Source: CAWEHT01 sp963808455 (GTDB lineage Bacteria; Chloroflexota; Anaerolineae; CG2-30-64-16). From it: 6,827 bases of DNA. The translations under genes were made by a program, and so were the position numbers. The notes beneath the pieces are model-generated. The model was not told the origin of the DNA and did not search any database. It was given only the letters and a program-made list of their open reading frames with translations. The stretch spans positions 1-6,827 of the forward strand of contig CAWEHT010000295.1 in NCBI GenBank assembly GCA_963808455.1. The letters are read 5' to 3'. This document shows positions 1-5,790 of this stretch, in pieces; position 1 is the stretch's first letter, and every line of letters starts with the position of its first letter.

Positions 1-45
1 ACTAGTACATACGCAGAGAACATCTCCGGCAGCTACGTCTGTCAT
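1..45 (-). CDS. Possible N-terminal fragment of a further gene, cut by the left edge
   Basis: An ATG at 45 opens a minus-strand frame, MTDVAAGDVLCVCTS, that stays open to the window edge. It lies 123 nt downstream of the methyltransferase stop on the same strand, so it could be the next gene of the cluster. There is no Shine-Dalgarno sequence in front of the ATG, and 15 codons are too few to recognise a family. It may be chance. Nothing else was recognised in the interval 46-168. Confidence 0.2.
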   Translation of the reverse strand, partial: MTDVAAGDVLCVCTS

Positions 46-168
46 TCTGACCGCAGTGCAAAGCTCGGGTATGCAAGTCGGCCTGCGCCGCGGCGACCCG
101 CCAGCGACGAAGTCCCCGCAGGGGGAGAATCCGTCTCTGTGCCACCGAAAGAGTCCCCTGTTTCTGCC

Positions 169-1076
169 CTAAGCAATAGGCGCCTTGAAATCGTAAATGC
201 CATCATCGATGGCCCAGACGGCGCCACATCGCCGACAGGTCAGCGCGCTCTCCGCCTCCTGCCAGTCCTGGCCGCGGCACTGCGGGCACTGGAACAATAT
301 AGCCGGGGCGACTTGGGCGGTCCCTGGCAAACGGCAACGCAGGAAGATGCTCGGCGCCAGCTTACAAGCCGCGCCCGGCACCTGCAACACGGCATCGAGG
401 GCACCCAGCACACCGGGCGGCAGGCAACGCTTGAGGGGCTCAACCCTGAAATGCGAGACGGCCCGCCCGGCTTCGATACGGAAACCGGCGCAGCCGCGAG
501 CTCACGTGCCATCCAGCATGGATGGAAATCGTAGTTCAGGCGGGCGAACTCAAATGGTTGCTCGTCAAAGGGAGACCAGCGCTGGCGGCCCAGCCAGTAG
601 CGGCCGATTGCTTTCAGATTCCGCTTGTTGGCGAACTCCAGGACGTAGGCTCCACCGGGGCGCAGACTTGCCGCCAGCCCACGGAGCGCATACTGCACGT
701 CCGCAACGTGGTGCAGCACACGCACAGTCACGATGGTGTCGCAGGTGCCGGGTGCGATCGGCAGCCGGTAGAGGTCAGCAGCGACCAGGAGGATACTCGC
801 GGAACGGCCGAGGCGAGCCTGGGCTTCGCGCAGCCCAGACTTAGCGTAGTCAAGCAGAACGATCTGCTCATACCCGTTGTAAAGGTCTGCAAGGCGCCCG
901 TAGCCGGCACCGACCTCTAGCAGCCGGCGGCCACGTGGGGGAAGGAGGCGACGCAGAGCAATACGCTCCGCAAGATCCTCGTATTCCCGACCATGGCCCT
1001 CCCAAAAGTCGGCCCTGTAGCTGGTACCTTCGTAGCTGCAGATGGAGCGTCCGGTAAGGTGGACAGGCTCTGTCAA
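169..1076 (-). CDS. Class I SAM-dependent methyltransferase with C-terminal Trm112-like zinc ribbon (one frameshift)
   Basis: The protein is predicted to be a cytoplasmic methyltransferase using S-adenosylmethionine; the substrate is unknown. Motif I is LLEVGAGYGRLADLY (about residues 52-66), followed by the acidic post-I region VLLDYA. The motif IV/V region includes CDTIVTVRVLHHV and then LRPGGAYVLEFANKRN, the pattern of the Methyltransf_11 family. Near position 489 the frame breaks after ARELAAA. One missing G restores it, and the protein continues GFRIEAGRAVSHFRVEPLK to the C-terminal ribbon CPQC-x13-CRRC, ending WAIDDGIYDFKAPIA. That tail resembles Trm112-type zinc ribbons found on many bacterial methyltransferases. 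The corrected length is about 302 residues. Three successive TTG codons (1082, 1079, 1076) could start translation; 1076 is preferred because AGGAG lies 6 nt upstream. Family call is confident, role is not. Confidence 0.83.
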
Positions 1077-1082
1077 CAACAA

Positions 1083-1087
1083 CTCCT
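1083..1087 (-). promoter_or_regulatory. Ribosome-binding site of the methyltransferase gene
   Basis: AGGAG on the minus strand ends 6 nt before the TTG at 1076-1074. The upstream TTGs at 1082 and 1079 are too close to it, so this site decides the start. It is separated from the parS palindrome by a single base. Confidence 0.6.
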
Positions 1088-1088
1088 A

Positions 1089-1104
1089 TGTTTCACGTGA
1101 AACA
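1089..1104. promoter_or_regulatory. parS: parS site (ParB/Spo0J-binding centromere sequence)
   Basis: The 16-bp perfect palindrome TGTTTCACGTGAAACA equals the chromosomal parS consensus known from Caulobacter and nearly all ParABS bacteria. Known role: ParB dimers load here, spread as CTP-dependent clamps, and with ParA and SMC segregate the origin region. The site sits in the 5' untranslated region of the methyltransferase, directly before its ribosome-binding site, rather than near parAB, which are not in this window. parS sites usually cluster near oriC, so the window is probably chromosomal and origin-proximal. A chance exact match in a window this size is about one in several hundred thousand. 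Confidence 0.92.
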
Positions 1105-1150
1105 CGCCCAAAGAGTCTCTCTTCCCGGCCGCCGCATATGGCCCAAGGCG

Positions 1151-1174
1151 TGCAGGGGCCATCTCGCCCCCGCA
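1151..1174 (-). other. RNA hairpin in the methyltransferase leader
   Basis: Read on the minus strand, TGCGGGGGC and GCCCCTGCA pair around a GAGATG loop, giving a 9-bp stem that includes one G-U wobble. On the plus strand the same pair becomes an A-C mismatch, so the structure is better formed in minus-strand RNA. It lies between the predicted transcription start (about 1250) and the start codon. There is no U tract, so it does not look like an intrinsic terminator. Confidence 0.45.
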
Positions 1175-1212
1175 CCCCACCCTCAGCACGACATCCCCGA
1201 AAGACGCGAAAT

Positions 1213-1235
1213 GGGCGGTGGCTCTACCACCGCCC
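1213..1235 (-). other. Strong GC-rich hairpin, leader element or weak terminator
   Basis: GGGCGGTGG and CCACCGCCC form a perfect 9-bp stem around a 5-nt loop. On the minus strand the stem is followed by ATTTCGCGTCTTTC, a poor U-rich stretch. It could end infA transcription about 100 nt after the infA stop. It also lies just downstream of the extended -10 promoter at 1257-1265, so it would be the first structure in the methyltransferase leader and could act as an attenuator. The sequence alone does not separate these readings. Confidence 0.5.
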
Positions 1236-1256
1236 ACTACGGCTCACCACGTTCCT

Positions 1257-1265
1257 ATTATAACA
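1257..1265 (-). promoter_or_regulatory. Extended -10 promoter for the methyltransferase gene
   Basis: TGTTATAAT on the minus strand is a perfect TATAAT with the extended TG motif. A TTGACA lies at 1276-1271 but only 8 nt upstream, too close to act as the -35 box for this -10. No good hexamer sits at 17 nt. Transcription would start near 1250, giving a leader of about 170 nt before the TTG start. The AT-rich patch stands out from the GC-rich surroundings. Confidence 0.6.
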
Positions 1266-1279
1266 CAATTTGTCAACCC

Positions 1280-1291
1280 CCTCCGCGGAGG
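1280..1291. repeat. 12-bp perfect palindrome upstream of the methyltransferase promoter
   Basis: CCTCCGCGGAGG is a perfect palindrome placed just upstream of TTGACA (1271-1276) and the extended -10 box. It could be an operator for a dimeric regulator, or chance in GC-rich DNA. No second copy was noticed. Confidence 0.3.
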
Positions 1292-1336
1292 ATGACCATA
1301 AAAGCCTGCATTAAAACGCCTCGCGCAGCCCCGGCC

Positions 1337-1576
1337 TCAGGCCGCCCCGCCAGGCCCTTTATGCCGATACACGATCCGCCCCTTCGTCAAATCGTAGGGC
1401 GACAACTCCACCCGCACCCGGTCACCCAGCAACACACGAATATAGTACTTCCGCATCCGCCCAGACAGATACGCCAACACCTCGTGCTCGTTGTCAAGCC
1501 TGACCCGGAAATTGGTGTTCGGCAAAGCCTCGACCACCTTCCCTTCCAGAATCAGCTTCTCATCTTGCTTAGCCAA
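1337..1576 (-). CDS. infA: Translation initiation factor IF-1
   Basis: IF-1 is a single OB-fold protein that binds the 30S A site during initiation together with IF-2 and IF-3. The 79-residue product is slightly longer than the usual 72 because of a C-terminal RHKGPGGAA tail. Family hallmarks are visible: EGKVVEALPNTNFRVRLDN (residues 11-29), then VLAYLSGRMRKYYIRVLLGD, and VELSPYDLTKGRIVYR near the end. Translation begins at TTG (1576-1574), chosen because a near-perfect Shine-Dalgarno GGAGGTGA lies 7 nt upstream and the family start MAKQDEK follows. The gene is intact. It is not in the usual ribosomal-protein cluster but downstream of rpsU. The start overlaps the last 8 nt of a possible small upstream ORF. 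Confidence 0.96.
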   Translation of the reverse strand: MAKQDEKLILEGKVVEALPNTNFRVRLDNEHEVLAYLSGRMRKYYIRVLLGDRVRVELSPYDLTKGRIVYRHKGPGGAA

Positions 1577-1793
1577 TTGCGCTCACCTCCAGGCACCTGG
1601 GGCAAATTCGGCCGCAGCCCGCCGCAGCAAAGCCAGTTGAATGTCCGACAGTACACCTCTCACAGCACCGAACAGGGATCAGGCCAACCTCGCCCAATCC
1701 CTGTTCATTTATGACCGCACCAATCGACCGACCATCAACCACCACGGATGACCGGCCTACCGGCTCGCGACTCACCTCGCCCGCCACGTGCAC
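1569..1793 (-). CDS. Possible small cysteine-rich (zinc-knuckle-like) protein overlapping the infA start
   Basis: A 74-codon frame from GTG 1793 ends at TAA, overlapping the infA TTG by 8 nt, an arrangement compatible with translational coupling. The C-terminal half contains C43, C44, C47, C60, C64 and C67, including RCCERC and CGRICPRC, which look like two Cys-x2-Cys zinc knuckles. Against it: no clear Shine-Dalgarno sequence at the GTG, third-position GC of roughly half in its C-terminal part, lower than in the surrounding genes, and a 10-bp inverted repeat inside it that suggests a leader RNA. I do not recognise a family. It may simply be the infA leader. Confidence 0.25.
   Translation of the reverse strand: MHVAGEVSREPVGRSSVVVDGRSIGAVINEQGLGEVGLIPVRCCERCTVGHSTGFAAAGCGRICPRCLEVSAIG
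1583..1590 (-). promoter_or_regulatory. Ribosome-binding site of infA
   Basis: GGAGGTGA on the minus strand matches the anti-Shine-Dalgarno complement over 8 nt and lies 6 nt before the last base preceding TTG. It supports the non-ATG start at 1576 and efficient translation. Confidence 0.85.
1670..1706 (-). repeat. Perfect 10-bp inverted repeat upstream of infA
   Basis: GAACAGGGAT (1670-1679) and ATCCCTGTTC (1697-1706) are exact inverted copies separated by 17 nt. In minus-strand RNA this forms a stable stem-loop about 95 nt before the infA start. No U tract follows it, so a terminator is unlikely. It could be a regulatory leader structure, a processing site between rpsU and infA, or an operator. 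Confidence 0.5.
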
Positions 1794-1853
1794 TGCCAGG
1801 ACGCACAGCCCCAGAGCAGAGAGCCCACCACCTAACGCATGCTCTCGCGCCCC

Positions 1854-2045
1854 TCACGGCGGCGCTGTGCCTGTTCGCGCCTTCCGGATCGCCTTCTGCT
1901 TCTTGAGCCGCCTCAGCTCACTGGGCGGCGTGAACCAACGCTTCTTGCGCACGGTCGGCAGGATCCGCTCCTTCATCACTTCCTTACGAAAGCGCTTCAG
2001 CAAGGACTCCTGCGACTCGCCCGGCCGCAGCATCACGGTTGCCAT
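1854..2045 (-). CDS. rpsU: 30S ribosomal protein S21
   Basis: S21 is a small basic protein of the 30S subunit platform, near the anti-Shine-Dalgarno end of 16S rRNA, and helps mRNA recruitment. The 63-residue product matches the family in length and pattern: an N-terminal LRPGESQESLLKRFRKEV (residues 6-23), a central RKKRWFTPPSELRR, and a basic tail KKQKAIRKAR. The ATG at 2045 is preceded by GGTGAG at 5 nt spacing. The gene is intact. A near-consensus promoter lies at 2290-2262, giving a leader of about 210 nt. infA follows 277 nt downstream on the same strand with no clear terminator between, so they may be co-transcribed; both act in translation initiation. Confidence 0.95.
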   Translation of the reverse strand: MATVMLRPGESQESLLKRFRKEVMKERILPTVRKKRWFTPPSELRRLKKQKAIRKARTGTAPP

Positions 2046-2255
2046 CGGTACTCACCCCCCTTCTACCCCTAAGTGCGCCCCAGCCAAACCCAGGACTTCA
2101 AACCACTCGTCACACGCCCCACTCAAAACACAAGACCCCACCCCCAACGGTGAGGCCCCCCCCGCACGCCGCCGGCCAAAACAGCCAGGCAACCTACAGA
2201 AGTCCATCTTTCTTCAGGCCATTCGCGCTCCTGCGAGCGAAACGTGTACCAGCTG
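2046..2255 (-). other. Long G-rich 5' leader of rpsU
   Basis: This is the predicted untranslated region between the transcription start (about 2255) and the rpsU ATG. Near its 5' end, 2241-2222 can fold as a small hairpin (CGCTC/GAGCG around GCAG, extended by TTCG/CGAA after a bulge). On the minus strand it contains G tracts at 2163-2156 (eight G), 2145-2141, 2139-2136 and 2120-2117. These could form a guanine quadruplex, although two loops are longer than the usual limit. The ribosome-binding site is GGTGAG at 2056-2051. No known riboswitch was recognised. Confidence 0.45.
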
Positions 2256-2261
2256 CCACCC

Positions 2262-2290
2262 AGTATAGTCCAATCCAAAGCCCCTGTCAA
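2262..2290 (-). promoter_or_regulatory. Near-consensus sigma70-type promoter for rpsU (and perhaps infA)
   Basis: On the minus strand TTGACA (2290-2285) is followed after exactly 17 nt by TATACT (2267-2262). This matches the consensus at 6/6 and 5/6 positions with ideal spacing. Transcription should start near 2255. It lies just after the ppc stop, so rpsU need not depend on ppc transcription. Confidence 0.85.
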
Positions 2291-2339
2291 AACACCCCAG
2301 CCAAACCCTGCCCCTCGAGCCTGCATCTTCGCCACGAAA

Positions 2340-5087
2340 CTATCCCGTGTTCCGCAGCCCCGCCGCGATCCCGTTGATGGTCAGGGCGACCACTTCCCGC
2401 AGCGTCTCGGCCGCCGGCCCTTCTACTTCCGGAAGGCCGCGCAGCCGTCGCAACATTTCTACCTGGATCGTGTTGAGCGGGTCGACGTAGGGATTACGGA
2501 GCTGCACGGAGCGCTGAATGACCGGGTCATAGTCGAGCAGCCGCTGGTGGCCACTCACGCCGAGCACCGCGGCGCACGTCCTCTCGTACTCGGCGCGGAT
2601 TTGGCCGAAAATCCGCGCCCGCAACGCCACATCGGGCACCAGTTCGCTGTACAACGCCGCGATCTCGATATCCGCCTTCGACAAAGCCATCTCAGCGTTG
2701 TCAACCAGGACCCGAAAGAAGGGCCACTCGCCGTACATCTCGCGCAGCAGCGCCTGCGCCACATCGGCCTCCAGCCCGGCCCCCAGCCCATACCAGGCCG
2801 CCAGGTTGAAACGGCTCTGCATCCACGAAAAAACCCACGGGATCGCTCGCACCCGGCGCACGTCCAGCGCCCCGCCCTGGCGCGACGCCGGCCGCGAGGC
2901 CAGGTGCAGGCGGGCAATCTCATCGATTGGCGTGGCAGCCCGCCAGAACTCCATGAAGCCGGGCGTTTCGTAAACCAGTTCCCGGTACGCCTGCCAGGCC
3001 CTGGCCGCCATCACCTCCATCGCCCCTCGCCACTCCGCCCTCGCCACGCCCTCGAGGGGCACCGGCGACGACGCGAGCAACACGGCGGCCACCAGCTGTT
3101 CCATGTGCCGGTGGGCCAGGTCACGGTTCAGGTAACGCGCCACGATGATTTCACCCTGCTCGGTGAGCCGGAACCGCCCCCGCACCGTGCCGGGTGGCTG
3201 GGCACGCACCGCACGCGATTGGCGGGACCGCCGCCGCGCGCCACCGTGCCCCCCCGGCCATGGAATAGCGTCAGCCGGATGCCATGCTCGTCGCAGACGT
3301 TTGTGATCTCCTCCTGCGCCAGATACAGGGCCCAGTTCGCCGCCAGGTACCCGTTCTCCTTGTTGCTGTCCGAGTAACCGATCATCACCATCTGCCCATC
3401 ACCGCTCGCGGAGATGCTCGCGATAACTCTTGACCGAGAAAAAGCTCGTCCAGCACACGCGGCGCGGCCCGCAAGTCGGCGTAGGTCTCGAACAGCGGCA
3501 CGATTTGCAAGCCGTCAGCGCAGCCCGTCCAGCGGGCCAGAAGCAACACGCTCAGGGCATCGGCCGCGTCGTGGGCCATCGAGATGACGAACGGCCCGAG
3601 CAACTCCGACCCATACACGCAGCGCGCCCGGCCAATCAGCTCGAAGAGCGACCAGGTTGCCGCCGTGCCTGCCGTCACCCCCGCGTGGCGGGCCAGATCG
3701 GGGGCGGGGCGCCCCAGCAGGTTGAACCAGCACACCCCGCCGCGCTGCACCGCCGCTCCTCTCGAAATCCGGCATCAAATCCAACGCTCGCAATATCTCA
3801 CCCACTGCCGAGCGCACACGACCGGAATCCTCCCGGATGTCCAGCCGGGCGGCGTGCAGCCCGAAGATCTGCACCTGGCGCCGCACGGTCTCCAGCTCAT
3901 CGCTCGCGACGGCAGGCGGCAGGCTGCGCGCGACCTCCTTCAGGGGAGCCACCACCCCTTCGAGGGTCAGCCGCGCCGTGTGAGGCAGGCTCGAGAGCAG
4001 GTGCGCCGTCATGTCGTCGCGCGACGCCTCAGCCAACTCGGCCGTCAGCAGCGCCAGCGCCACCCGGTAAGGCTCTGTAGGATAGCGCTCCTCCAAATAG
4101 GCGACGTGCTCGGGCAGCGGGTGCCGGCTTGCCAGCCACTCCTGCAGCGCCGGCACTGGCGGGACCCGTCGTCCGCTGAAGCTCAGCCGGCGCGAAAGCT
4201 CGCCCAGCTCGCGCCGCAGATGCTCGACCGCCAACCCACGATGGAGCCGCAACGTCTCGGCCGTCACCTCTGCCGTCACGTACGGGTTGCCGTCGCGGTC
4301 GCCGCCGATCCACGACGCCAGCCGCAGCCACGGACGCTCCACCTTCACGCCGGGATAGTAGCGGGCCAGGGCCACGTCGAGGTCGGCGTAGAATCTCCGG
4401 GAGCACGTCCCAAAACACCTCCTCCACGAAGAACAGTCCGGAACGCACCTCGTCCGTCACCGAAGGGCTCACCGCGCGATCCCGCTCGGTCAGCCACAGG
4501 CCGGCAACCTCGGCATAGATAGCCCGGCGGGCCGCCGCTGGAGCTCGCGAGGCAAGGCATCCGGCCTGTTCAACAGCTGCACCTGGCCGGCGATACGCTG
4601 CAATTTCGACAGGATGGTCCGCCGCCGGGTTTCCGTCGGATGCGCCGTCAGCACCAGCTCGACGTCCAGGCCCTTCAACAATTCCGCCGCCTGCTCGCCT
4701 GTCACGCCGCGTTCCTTTAGCGTGGCAATGGCCTCGGCAATCGACTCACCGCGCTGGCGCAGGCCGCCCGGCGCCACTCCCCGCCTCGTGCTTCCGTAAG
4801 ATCGCCACCCGGTGCTCGTCCTCGGCCAGGTTCACAAGGTCGAAGTAGACCGTAAAGGCCGACGCCACCGCGCGCGCCATCCCATCCGGCAACCCCGCCA
4901 CTATGGAACGCAGTCGCCTGGCAGTCTGCTGGTCTCCAGCACGCCGCCCCTTGGCCAGGACGCGAATCTCTTCTTCCACCTCGAACACGCCCGGCGGTTC
5001 GAGATCGGAGATGACGTGGCCGAGAATATCGCCGAGCAAGTGAATCGCCGCCGACAGGCCGGCAGCCGGTGCTTCTCTTTGGCTCAT
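2340..5087 (-). CDS. ppc: Phosphoenolpyruvate carboxylase (about seven apparent frameshifts)
   Basis: PEPC converts phosphoenolpyruvate and bicarbonate to oxaloacetate and phosphate, replenishing the TCA cycle in the cytoplasm. The span of 2748 nt gives about 916 residues, normal for the family. Motifs in order: VLTAHPTE (catalytic His near residue 149), GGDRDGNPYVT (near 260), MIGYSDSNKENGYLAANW (near 567), FHGRGGTVARGGG (near 608), ASRPASR (near 730), RAIPWVFSWMQSRFNLAAWY (near 745), and the typical C-terminus INGIAAGLRNTG. Frame changes occur near 4775, 4530, 4393, 3757, 3427, 3407 and 3212. Most are mended by one base, for example GGGG to GGG at 4775 and ATTC to ATC at 4393, so a full-length gene is likely. 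The ATG at 5087 has GGGGGA about 5 nt upstream and starts MSQREAP. If the breaks are real it would be a pseudogene, which I think unlikely because all motifs survive. Confidence 0.93.
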
Positions 5088-5441
5088 CGGATCCCCCGAA
5101 AGACGCTGGAGATCGTCGCGCCCACTTCGCGGACCACCTACCCGGTCCGCCCCACAGCGTCGACCGGCAAGGCTATTCCATGTTGCAGCCGGCCTCCAGT
5201 GTGGCGATCGCAACGGGGGTAGCGCGTGCCGCTGGGACCAGCCGCCATCACAGGATGTACAGCATTCGACGACATAGACAGGGTCAGGCCCAAAAAACAT
5301 CCTGTCTATCCGGCCTATCCTGTCCATCCTGTGCGAATTAGCCCGCCGGGGCGCGGCAACCGAGCTGGGTGGACGCAACTGAGCGTGCTGGCCTGGCGTG
5401 GCCCCGCAACATGATTTCGCCCTGGTCGACCGGCCCGACGC
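5088..5441. other. Intergenic region upstream of ppc
   Basis: This stretch separates ppc from the next gene upstream on the same strand. Apart from the long inverted repeat at 5249-5334 and the GGGGGA ribosome-binding site just before the ppc ATG, no gene was recognised. A minus-strand frame open through it reads HRMDRIGRIDRMFF over the repeat, which is translated repeat sequence and not protein. No convincing -35/-10 pair for ppc was found, although its promoter should be here. Confidence 0.6.
5249..5334. repeat. Long imperfect inverted repeat built from 9-nt ACAGGAT-type units
   Basis: The right arm is four tandem 9-nt units: ATCCTGTCT, ATCCGGCCT, ATCCTGTCC, ATCCTGTGC (5299-5334). The left arm (5249-5282) is an imperfect inverse copy. 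CACAGGATG (5249-5257) pairs exactly with CATCCTGTG (5325-5333), ATAGACAGG (5274-5282) pairs exactly with CCTGTCTAT (5301-5309), and the part between pairs partly. The 18-nt loop contains six A on the plus strand. It would fold into a stem of about 34 bp. Similar ACAGGAT/ATCCTGT short repeats are scattered between genes in many bacterial genomes; their function is unclear. Confidence 0.8.
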
Positions 5442-5690
5442 CTAGTCTTCCCCGGCCCAGCGCCCCATCAGCGTGAGGATAGTCCAGAGCAGGCCGAACA
5501 GCCCGGCACCGGCGAACAAGCAGAGCAGCCCGCCCAGCGCCGGCCCGCCGCCCGAAGATCAGGGCGATCAACGTGCCGCCCACGCCGACCAGAAAGACCA
5601 CCACCGCTCGCGCCAGGGTGCTATCCATCCGCGCCGCATCGCCCGATAGTCGGTCGGGGAGCGCACCTTGGGCTTTTCCTCAGATTTCAT
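5442..5690 (-). CDS. Small two-helix membrane protein of unknown function (two compensating frameshifts)
   Basis: The frame opens at ATG 5690 with a charged N-terminus, MKSEEKPKVRSPTDYRAMRR, then shifts near 5630 (one missing base) into DSTLARAVVVFLVGVGGTL. It shifts back near 5540 (one extra base) into GLLCLFAGAGLFGLLWTILT and ends MGRWAGED before TAG. The net frame is unchanged, giving about 82 residues. Two hydrophobic stretches, ARAVVVFLVGVGGTLIALIF and the GLLCLFAG segment, look like a transmembrane hairpin. The architecture recalls small AtpZ/AtpI-like proteins, but I do not recognise a specific family. An upstream in-frame ATG at 5696 is possible; 5690 is preferred because a -10 box lies 7 nt upstream of it. 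It is divergent from rarA. Confidence 0.6.
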
Positions 5691-5697
5691 GCCCATA

Positions 5698-5706
5698 ATG
5701 ATACCA
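5698..5706 (-). promoter_or_regulatory. Extended -10 promoter of the small membrane gene, probably leaderless
   Basis: TGGTATCAT on the minus strand is an extended -10 box (TATCAT, 5 of 6 consensus positions). It ends 7 nt before the A of the ATG at 5690, so transcription would start at or next to the start codon. No Shine-Dalgarno sequence is present. No good -35 hexamer was seen at 17-18 nt. Confidence 0.45.
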
Positions 5707-5754
5707 CAGCATCCGATCAGCGCACACGAGCCCGAGCACTGAAGGCGTCCCAAG

Positions 5755-5784
5755 TTGAGGGAACCGCCCTCCACGCGGTAGAAT
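5755..5784 (+). promoter_or_regulatory. Promoter of rarA, probably giving a leaderless transcript
   Basis: TTGAGG (5755-5760) and TAGAAT (5779-5784) are separated by 18 nt, each matching the sigma70-type consensus at four to five positions. The -10 box ends 6 nt before the ATG at 5791, and there is no Shine-Dalgarno sequence, so the transcript would start at the ATG. This supports 5791 over the in-frame alternative ATG at 5819. Confidence 0.55.
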
Positions 5785-5790
5785 GCTCCC

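Noticed and set aside
1..6. ACTAGT restriction-site sequence at the exact left end, suggesting a clone junction
   Set aside because: A single 6-bp match at an arbitrary window edge is not evidence of cloning, and no vector sequence is visible.
113..126. Terminator after the methyltransferase gene (TCCCC/GGGGA hairpin)
   Set aside because: The stem is only 5 bp and no U tract follows on the minus strand.
1271..1276. TTGACA upstream of TATAAT as a -35 box
   Set aside because: The spacing is only 8 nt, far from the 16-18 nt required, so it is not the partner of the -10 box at 1257-1262.
1708..1738. Possible infA promoter TTGATG with CATAAA on the minus strand
   Set aside because: Each hexamer matches only 4 of 6 positions, the spacer is 19 nt, and the predicted start would fall inside the inverted repeat at 1670-1706.
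2123..2335. 70-codon minus-strand frame between ppc and rpsU
   Set aside because: It runs through the strong promoter at 2262-2290 and the G-rich leader, has no ribosome-binding site worth noting and no recognisable domain.
2244..3377. Long open plus-strand frame opposite ppc, and similar plus-strand frames at 3430-4080 and 3584-4522
   Set aside because: They are antisense shadows of a GC-rich gene. Composition is arginine-, proline- and histidine-rich with no domains, whereas the minus strand encodes clear PEPC motifs.
5299..5334. CRISPR-like array
   Set aside because: The units are 9 nt and directly adjacent, with no unique spacers and no cas genes.
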